Made by a program: the position numbers and the translations under genes | Shown here: one piece after another, positions 32,188-37,638 of the stretch | Numbering within the stretch: the first letter of the stretch is position 1 | Layout of the letters: each line of letters starts with the position of its first letter | NCBI GenBank assembly: GCA_965224435.1 | Contig: OZ245048.1 | Coordinates: 1,116,001-1,180,000, forward strand | From: JAJRQY01 sp965224435 | GTDB lineage: Bacteria; Actinomycetota; Acidimicrobiia; Acidimicrobiales; SZUA-35 | Direction: 5' to 3' | DNA length: 64,000 bases | The notes under the pieces: generated by a model | The model's database searches: none | Told to the model about the DNA's origin: nothing | The model's input: only the letters and a program-made list of their open reading frames with translations

Positions 32188-33024
32188 ATGAGAATCAACA
32201 ATAATGTTATGGCGTTTAACGCCAACCGGAACCTACAGGGTTCCAATATGCGACTCGGAAAGAGCTTGGAAAAGCTTTCATCTGGGTTCCGAATCAATCG
32301 GGCTGGCGATGATGCTGCTGGTTTGGTTATTTCCCAGAAGTTGCGGGCTGAGGTCTCTGGACTGAAGCAAGCTGCTCGTAACTCCCAGGACGGTATTTCT
32401 TTGGTGCAAACCGCTGAAGGTGCTTTGGGTGAGGTTCACACCATGCTTAACCGCATGCGTGATCTGGCTGTGCAAGCAGCTAACGACACCAACGATGCTG
32501 CGGCTCGTACAGCCATTGGCGCCGAGATGACAGCGTTGTCTTCAGAGATTGACCGCATTGGTTCTGATACCACCTTTGGTGGTAGCACCATCTTCAGCGC
32601 AACTGCCTTGAGCTTCCAGGTCGGTTCCGAAGGCGACAGTGGCAATGCCATTGCCGTCACCGTCGGAGCACTGGACGCTAGCGCAATTGTTGTGGCTGGC
32701 CCCGGAACCGTGGACCTCACAGCACTGGACGTGAGCACCCATGCCGATGCCCGGACCAGTATCGAATCGATTGATGAGGTCATCGCCGCGGTCTCTACCT
32801 CACGAGGCAGCTTGGGTGCAACCCAGAACCGTCTTGAGTCAACCGTTCGTAACCTCCAAGTTACGAGTGAGAACCTGGCTGCTTCGGAGTCACGTATTCG
32901 TGACACTGACATGGCTCAGGAAATGGTCAACTTCACCAAGAGCCAGATCCTTCAGCAGGCTGGTACCGCAATGCTTGGTCAAGCCAACCAGATCCCACAG
33001 GGAGTCTTGCGACTGCTCGGCTAA
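32188..33024 (+). CDS. Flagellin 4 of 8
   Basis: 278 residues with the common ends and a middle reading SATALSFQVGSEGDSGNAIAVTVGALDASAIVVAGPGTVDLTALDVSTHADA. The first ~325 bases, including silent sites, and the SD-hairpin part of the leader are identical to gene 5, while the middles differ. That is a clear gene-conversion footprint. It ends NQIPQGVLRLLG. The start at 32188 is set by the leader hairpin. Confidence 0.94.
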   Translation: MRINNNVMAFNANRNLQGSNMRLGKSLEKLSSGFRINRAGDDAAGLVISQKLRAEVSGLKQAARNSQDGISLVQTAEGALGEVHTMLNRMRDLAVQAANDTNDAAARTAIGAEMTALSSEIDRIGSDTTFGGSTIFSATALSFQVGSEGDSGNAIAVTVGALDASAIVVAGPGTVDLTALDVSTHADARTSIESIDEVIAAVSTSRGSLGATQNRLESTVRNLQVTSENLAASESRIRDTDMAQEMVNFTKSQILQQAGTAMLGQANQIPQGVLRLLG

Positions 33025-33176
33025 CTCAGCCAACTCGACTAACGGCCTTCTCGGATAATACGGCCGACTCGGCCAACATAGTTTTCTCGGTTCAGGCAGT
33101 CTTCTCGACTGACTAGGGCCATCAACAATATCGTTCGGTAGGGCTGGCCATAAGGCCTGCGCTGTCGGATTGACCT

Positions 33177-33258
33177 GGGCAACGGATTGCTCGGGTCGCC
33201 CCATTGGTAACAACCGTTGCTAGTGGAAACCGCTCTCTCACGGAAGGAAATCGAGAGC
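33177..33258 (+). promoter_or_regulatory. Structured leader of flagellin gene 5
   Basis: P1: GGGCAA (33177-33182) / TTGCTC (33187-33192) with loop CGGA. Relative to GACCAA/TTGGTC this swaps a C-G pair to G-C, a compensatory double change, and adds one G-T pair. P2: GTAAC/GTTGC (33207-33220) inside CCA/TGG. P3: GCTCTC (33232-33237) / GAGAGC (33253-33258) with GGAAGGA in the loop. ATG at 33260. A GGCC-ATAA-GGCC hairpin lies further upstream. Confidence 0.75.
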
Positions 33259-33259
33259 A

Positions 33260-34081
33260 ATGAGAATCAACAATAATGTTATGGCGTTTAACGCCAACCG
33301 GAACCTACAGGGTTCCAATATGCGACTCGGAAAGAGCTTGGAAAAGCTTTCATCTGGGTTCCGAATCAATCGGGCTGGCGATGATGCTGCTGGTTTGGTT
33401 ATTTCCCAGAAGTTGCGGGCTGAGGTCTCTGGACTGAAGCAAGCTGCTCGTAACTCCCAGGACGGTATTTCTTTGGTGCAAACCGCTGAAGGTGCTTTGG
33501 GTGAGGTTCACACCATGCTTAACCGCATGCGTGATCTGGCTGTGCAAGCAGCTAACGACACCAACGATGCTGCAGCCCGAACCGCTATTGATGCCGAGAT
33601 GGATCAGCTGGTGGCCGAGATTGGTCGTATCGGTTCTGATACCACCTTTGGTGGCAGCACCATCTTCAGTGCAACACCGCTGAACTTCCAGGTTGGCTCT
33701 GAAGGCTCTGGCGGAAACGCCATTGCCGTCACTGTCGGTCTTTTGACCACGGCCAACGTTGGCGGAGCAAACCTCTCCGCTCTGGTTGTGACCGATCACA
33801 CCACGTCGCGGGCAGCGATCGAGACCATCGATACTGCAATTGCTGGAATCTCCAGCTCTCGAGGCAGCCTGGGTGCAACCCAGAACCGTCTTGAGTCAAC
33901 CGTTCGTAACCTCCAAGTTACGAGTGAGAACCTGGCTGCTTCGGAGTCACGTATTCGTGACACTGACATGGCTCAAGAGATGGTCAACTTCACCAAGAGC
34001 CAGATCCTTCAGCAGGCTGGTACAGCAATGCTTGGTCAAGCCAACCAGATCCCACAGGGAGTCTTGCGACTGCTCGGCTAA
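33260..34081 (+). CDS. Flagellin 5 of 8
   Basis: 273 residues. The 5' half is identical in DNA to gene 4, the middle (SATPLNFQVGSEGSGGNAIAVTVGLLTTANVGGANLSALVVTDHTTSRAAIETIDTAIAGISSSRGSLG) resembles gene 1, and the 3' end again matches genes 4 and 6 (NQIPQGVLRLLG). The protein is therefore a patchwork of its paralogues. Downstream CGGCTAACTCAGCCAACTCGG is a small hairpin shared with genes 4 and 6. Confidence 0.94.
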   Translation: MRINNNVMAFNANRNLQGSNMRLGKSLEKLSSGFRINRAGDDAAGLVISQKLRAEVSGLKQAARNSQDGISLVQTAEGALGEVHTMLNRMRDLAVQAANDTNDAAARTAIDAEMDQLVAEIGRIGSDTTFGGSTIFSATPLNFQVGSEGSGGNAIAVTVGLLTTANVGGANLSALVVTDHTTSRAAIETIDTAIAGISSSRGSLGATQNRLESTVRNLQVTSENLAASESRIRDTDMAQEMVNFTKSQILQQAGTAMLGQANQIPQGVLRLLG

Positions 34082-34142
34082 CTCAGCCAACTCGGCTATT
34101 GAACGTCTTCGCCTCTGGGTGAAGGATATGCAAGGAAGAGCA

Positions 34143-34186
34143 CGTCAGTGGAGATCGGCTGGTAACGCCGGTGGTCTCCACTGACG
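34143..34186 (+). terminator. Long hairpin between flagellin genes 5 and 6
   Basis: CGTCAGTGGAG (34143-34153) and CTCCACTGACG (34176-34186) pair perfectly over 11 bp; inside, CGGC and GCCG add a 4-bp stem. No T-run follows. It may end or protect the gene 5 transcript, or be part of the gene 6 control region. Confidence 0.5.
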
Positions 34187-34192
34187 CGCCAC

Positions 34193-34298
34193 GGCCACTA
34201 AAAGGTGGTCGGGTCGAACCAATGGATTGGTTTGACAATCAGCGGGCGGCAATCCGTCTCTCGTGGAAATGGCTCTCTCACGGAAGGACATCGAGAGC
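34193..34298 (+). promoter_or_regulatory. Structured leader of flagellin gene 6
   Basis: P0: GGCCAC/GTGGTC (34193-34211, 7-nt loop). P1: GTCGAACCAA (34214-34223) / TTGGTTTGAC (34228-34237), 10 bp with one G-T, loop TGGA; its AACCAA/TTGGTT core is a compensatory version of GACCAA/TTGGTC. P3: GCTCTC (34272-34277) / GAGAGC (34293-34298) with GGAAGGA in the loop. ATG at 34300. The P2 region (CTCTCGTGGAAAT before P3) is shared with gene 7, not genes 2-5. Confidence 0.75.
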
Positions 34299-34299
34299 A

Positions 34300-35136
34300 A
34301 TGAGAATCAATAATAATGTTATGGCGTTTAACGCGCAGCGGAACCTTTCAGGTTCCAACGGGCGCCTGGGTAAGAGCTTGGAAAAGCTTTCATCTGGGTT
34401 CCGAATCAATCGGGCAGGCGATGATGCTGCCGGTTTGGTTATTTCCCAGAAGTTGCGGGCTGAGGTCTCTGGACTGAAGCAAGCAACACGGAACTCCCAA
34501 GACGGTATTTCTTTGGTGCAAACCGCTGAAGGTGCTTTGGGTGAAGTTCACAGCATGTTGAACCGCATGCGTGATCTGGCGGTTCAGGCCGCTAACGACA
34601 CCAACGACACGGCGGCTCGTACTGCCATTGGTGCCGAGATGACCCAGCTGGTGGCCGAGATCGACCGGATTGGTTCTGATACCACCTTCGGCGGCGCGGC
34701 AATCTTCACCGACACCGACCTGAATTTTCAGGTTGGTTCTGAGGGCGATGCCGGCAACGCCATCGTGGTAGCCGTTGGGGCGATGTCAGAAACAGACATT
34801 GGAGGAGAGGACTTCAGCAGCGGCGGAACCGATGTGATCCAAGTCGACACCCACGCCAATGCTCGAACCGCGATCGAGAACATCGATCAAGCCATTGCTG
34901 GAATCTCTACCGCTCGAGGCAATCTGGGTGCAACCCAGAACCGTCTTGAGTCAACCGTTCGTAACCTCCAGGTTACGAGTGAGAACCTGGCAGCTTCAGA
35001 GTCACGTATTCGTGACACCGATATGGCTCAGGAAATGGTCAACTTCACCAAGAGCCAGATCCTTCAGCAGGCTGGTACCGCAATGCTTGGTCAAGCCAAC
35101 CAGATCCCACAGGGAGTCTTGCGACTGCTCGGCTAA
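34300..35136 (+). CDS. Flagellin 6 of 8
   Basis: 278 residues. N-terminus MRINNNVMAFNAQRNLSGSNGRLGK, HSMLNRMRD instead of HTMLNRMRD, and a middle (TDTDLNFQVGSEGDAGNAIVVAVGAMSETDIGGEDFSSGGTDVIQVDTHANA) closest to gene 3. It ends NQIPQGVLRLLG. The start at 34300 follows the SD hairpin by one base; the upstream frame to 34171 is leader sequence. Confidence 0.94.
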   Translation: MRINNNVMAFNAQRNLSGSNGRLGKSLEKLSSGFRINRAGDDAAGLVISQKLRAEVSGLKQATRNSQDGISLVQTAEGALGEVHSMLNRMRDLAVQAANDTNDTAARTAIGAEMTQLVAEIDRIGSDTTFGGAAIFTDTDLNFQVGSEGDAGNAIVVAVGAMSETDIGGEDFSSGGTDVIQVDTHANARTAIENIDQAIAGISTARGNLGATQNRLESTVRNLQVTSENLAASESRIRDTDMAQEMVNFTKSQILQQAGTAMLGQANQIPQGVLRLLG

Positions 35137-35207
35137 CTCAGCCAACTCGGCTAGCACCCATGGACGTTGAGTGACCCTCGCGGTCAAGGCGGCGTTTATA
35201 GGTGTAT

Positions 35208-35260
35208 GAGGCTTCGAGACTTGGCCAAGGGAGAAATCTCTTGGCCAAGTCCTGAAGCTC
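35208..35260 (+). terminator. Very stable hairpin after flagellin gene 6
   Basis: GACTTGGCCAAG (35218-35229) pairs with CTTGGCCAAGTC (35240-35251), extended by GAGGCTTC/GAAGCTC with a bulged G. It is the strongest stem in the 357-bp spacer between genes 6 and 7 and precedes the gene 7 promoter, so it probably ends the upstream transcript, although no T-run follows. Confidence 0.55.
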
Positions 35261-35278
35261 AATTTGATCAAGATTCTC

Positions 35279-35306
35279 TCAAGTTCGGTCAACTGATCGT
35301 CGTTAA
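35279..35306 (+). promoter_or_regulatory. Candidate sigma-28 promoter of flagellin gene 7
   Basis: TCAAGTTCG (35279-35287), an 11-bp spacer and GTCGTTAA (35299-35306): the same -10 octamer and spacing as before gene 1. The start of transcription would fall near 35313, at the edge of the palindrome described next. Confidence 0.6.
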
Positions 35307-35312
35307 CCATGA

Positions 35313-35332
35313 TGTTCCATCTAGATGGAACA
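35313..35332. promoter_or_regulatory. Perfect 20-bp palindrome at the predicted gene 7 transcription start
   Basis: TGTTCCATCT/AGATGGAACA is a complete 20-bp palindrome just downstream of the sigma-28 -10 element. It could be a repressor operator covering the start site, or a 5'-end hairpin (GTTCCA/TGGAAC) in the RNA. No second copy was noticed in the window. Confidence 0.4.
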
Positions 35333-35390
35333 CGAAGCATGGCAATGGAGGTTGGCTGGTCTTGCCACTGGTCTCTGTTGTTGTGATTCG

Positions 35391-35492
35391 CATCGAAAGA
35401 TGACTTGGTGGGCTAATGGACTGGCCCACCGATCAGCGACTGGCAAGAAGCCTCTCGTGGAAATAGCTCTCTCACGGAAGGACATCGAGAGC
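35391..35492 (+). promoter_or_regulatory. Structured leader of flagellin gene 7
   Basis: This leader ends the 357-bp gap 35137-35493, which also holds a terminator-like hairpin, a promoter and a palindrome. P0: CATC/GATG with a GAAA tetraloop (35391-35402). P1: GGTGGGC (35407-35413) / GCCCACC (35424-35430), perfect 7 bp, loop TAATGGACTG; the stem sequence differs from the other genes but GGA stays in the loop. P3: GCTCTC (35466-35471) / GAGAGC (35487-35492) with GGAAGGA in the loop. ATG at 35494. Confidence 0.75.
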
Positions 35493-35493
35493 A

Positions 35494-36315
35494 ATGAGAA
35501 TCAACAATAATGTCATGGCGTTTAACGCCAATCGTAATCTGCAGAATTCCAACGGACGCCTAGGCAAGAGCTTGGAAAAGCTTTCATCTGGGTTCCGAAT
35601 CAATCGGGCTGGCGATGATGCTGCTGGTTTGGTTATCTCCCAGAAGTTGCGGGCTGAGGTCTCTGGACTGAAGCAAGCTGCTCGTAACTCCCAAGACGGT
35701 ATCTCCTTCGTGCAAACCGCTGAAGGCGCCTTGGGTGAAGTTCATACCATGCTGAACCGCATGCGTGACCTTTCGGTCCAGGCGGCTAACGACACCAACG
35801 ACACAGCGGCCCGAACAGCGATCGGGTCCGAAATGACTGCCTTGGTTTCGGAGATTGGTCGAATTGGTTCTGACACCACCTTTGGTGGTGCCTCGATCTT
35901 TAGTGGCACGGCCAAGAGTTTCCAGGTTGGATCAGAAGGGGATAGCGGCAACGCCATCTCGGTGACAGTCTCAACCCTCACTACCGCCAGCGTTGGCGGA
36001 ACGGACCTGTCCAGTCTTGCCGTTGATAGTCATGCCAACGCTCGACTAGCTATCGAATCGATTGATACTGCAATTGCTGGAATCTCTACCGCTCGAGGCG
36101 GGCTGGGTGCAACCCAGAACCGTCTTGAGTCAACCGTTCGTAACCTCCAGGTTACGAGTGAGAACCTGGCAGCTTCGGAGTCACGTATTCGTGACACCGA
36201 TATGGCAGCGGAAATGGTCAACTTCACCAAGAGCCAGATCCTTCAGCAGGCTGGTACGGCAATGCTTGGTCAAGCCAACTCCATCCCACAGTCGGTTCTG
36301 CGACTGCTCGGCTAG
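35494..36315 (+). CDS. Flagellin 7 of 8
   Basis: 273 residues. N-terminus MRINNNVMAFNANRNLQNSNGRLGK and SFVQ as in gene 1; middle SGTAKSFQVGSEGDSGNAISVTVSTLTTASVGGTDLSSLAVDSHANA; end MAAEMVNFTKS..NSIPQSVLRLLG as in gene 1. RMRDLSVQAAND replaces RMRDLAVQAAND, shared with gene 8. It has its own predicted sigma-28 promoter. Confidence 0.94.
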   Translation: MRINNNVMAFNANRNLQNSNGRLGKSLEKLSSGFRINRAGDDAAGLVISQKLRAEVSGLKQAARNSQDGISFVQTAEGALGEVHTMLNRMRDLSVQAANDTNDTAARTAIGSEMTALVSEIGRIGSDTTFGGASIFSGTAKSFQVGSEGDSGNAISVTVSTLTTASVGGTDLSSLAVDSHANARLAIESIDTAIAGISTARGGLGATQNRLESTVRNLQVTSENLAASESRIRDTDMAAEMVNFTKSQILQQAGTAMLGQANSIPQSVLRLLG

Positions 36316-36378
36316 CGCAACAAATAGAGAAGAAGCGGACTCGTCTTCAAGACGGGCAAACCAACTGAATACGTCACC

Positions 36379-36407
36379 AGCAGGGGAGCTCCAACTAGTC
36401 TCCTGCT
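36379..36407 (+). terminator. Hairpin after flagellin gene 7
   Basis: AGCAGGGGA (36379-36387) pairs with TCTCCTGCT (36399-36407), 9 bp with one G-T. The rest of the 324-bp gap before gene 8 holds an AGAGATTTC/GAAAT-CTCT hairpin near 36460-36492 and CTCATACC (also seen before gene 2), possibly part of a promoter. Confidence 0.45.
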
Positions 36408-36533
36408 ATTGGCGCGTCTGGGACTTGGAGAGCTGACCAGTGTCGGCTAGCAGGCTGGTGGTAGAAGAGATTTCACAAAAGAAATTCTCTGCATCCCTCA
36501 TACCAGGACCCGTGCTGTCGAGCCTAGGGGATG

Positions 36534-36637
36534 ACCACTTTTGTGGTTGGACTGGACCACGGATTGGACCAGCCGCCGGTAGCGCTCGCGTTGCCAGCTG
36601 ACATATTCAAGATCTCTCACGGAAGGACCACGAGATC
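36534..36637 (+). promoter_or_regulatory. Structured leader of flagellin gene 8
   Basis: P0: ACCAC/GTGGT with a TTTT loop (36534-36547). P1 is weak: CCA-CGGAT-TGG (36557-36567), or an alternative GGTTGG/CCAGCC stem (36545-36574). P3: GATCTC (36611-36616) / GAGATC (36632-36637) with GGAAGGA in the loop, the same stem variant as gene 1. ATG at 36640. The two outermost flagellin genes thus share one P3 version and the six inner genes the other. Confidence 0.72.
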
Positions 36638-36639
36638 AA

Positions 36640-37467
36640 ATGCGAATCAACAACAATGTGATGGCGTTCAACGCCAACCGGAACCTGCAAGGTTCCAACG
36701 GACGCCTAGGAAAGAGCTTGGAAAAGCTTTCCTCTGGGTTTCGAATCAATCGGGCGGGCGATGATGCTGCCGGTTTGGTTATTTCCCAGAAGTTGCGGGC
36801 TGAGGTTTCTGGCCTGAAGCAAGCAACACGTAACTCCCAAGACGGTATTTCTTTGGTGCAAACCGCTGAAGGCGCTTTGGGTGAGGTTCATACCATGCTT
36901 AATCGCATGCGTGATCTTTCCGTTCAGGCCGCTAACGACACCAACGACACTGCGGCACGGACCGCTATCAAGTCCGAAATGGATGCTCTGGTCTCAGAAA
37001 TTGGCCGGATTGGTACCGACACCACCTTTGGTGGAGCTCAGATCTTCAAGGCCGGAGCGGTGAACTTCCAGGTTGGTTCCGAAGGCGACAGCGGCAACGC
37101 CATTGCTGTCACCGTTGGTGTGCTGACCACCGCCAGTGTTGGTGCTGATGCCGAGAGCATCGCGGCGTTGACCGTGGATACCCACGCCAATGCGCGCCTC
37201 TCAATCGAAGCCATTGATGATGCGATTGCCAGTGTTTCCAAGTCTCGTGGCAGCCTGGGTGCAACCCAGAACCGTCTTGAGTCAACCGTTCGTAACCTCC
37301 AGGTTACGAGTGAGAACCTGGCTGCTTCGGAGTCACGTATTCGTGACACTGATATGGCTCAGGAAATGGTCAACTTCACCAAGAGCCAGATCCTTCAGCA
37401 GGCTGGTACCGCAATGCTTGGTCAAGCCAACCAGATCCCACAGTCGGTTCTGCGACTGCTCGGATAG
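36640..37467 (+). CDS. Flagellin 8 of 8
   Basis: 275 residues. N-terminus MRINNNVMAFNANRNLQGSNGRLGK; middle KAGAVNFQVGSEGDSGNAIAVTVGVLTTASVGADAESIAALTVDTHANARLSIEAIDDAIASVSKSRGSLG, closest to gene 2; end NQIPQSVLRLLG, a hybrid of the gene 1/7 and gene 4-6 endings. It starts ATGCGAATC like gene 1, not ATGAGAATC. Confidence 0.94.
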   Translation: MRINNNVMAFNANRNLQGSNGRLGKSLEKLSSGFRINRAGDDAAGLVISQKLRAEVSGLKQATRNSQDGISLVQTAEGALGEVHTMLNRMRDLSVQAANDTNDTAARTAIKSEMDALVSEIGRIGTDTTFGGAQIFKAGAVNFQVGSEGDSGNAIAVTVGVLTTASVGADAESIAALTVDTHANARLSIEAIDDAIASVSKSRGSLGATQNRLESTVRNLQVTSENLAASESRIRDTDMAQEMVNFTKSQILQQAGTAMLGQANQIPQSVLRLLG

Positions 37468-37497
37468 ACCGCCTTTCTGGCTCTATCAGGGGAGCGT

Positions 37498-37528
37498 GGT
37501 GGGAACAGGCCTGGCGCCTGATCCCACC
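37498..37528 (+). terminator. Terminator-like hairpin closing the flagellin array
   Basis: GGTGGGA (37498-37504) pairs with TCCCACC (37522-37528); an inner CAGGC/GCCTG stem adds 5 bp. A long pyrimidine tract (about 37545-37590, T/C almost throughout) follows and precedes fliD. The hairpin plus T-rich tract is the best intrinsic terminator in the array. Confidence 0.65.
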
Positions 37529-37638
37529 GCCCTCCTCCGACAGATTTCCTTCTTTCTTTCCTCCTCTTTCCACCCCGCTCTCTTCCAGCCCAACCACTTT
37601 CCACCGTCGTATGTGATGAGTACAACAAGGACAAGCCA

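Noticed and set aside
29041..36640. Regularly spaced repeats suggested a CRISPR-like array at coarse scale.
   Set aside because: The repeats are flagellin genes and their leaders at ~1.1-kb spacing, not short repeats with unique spacers.
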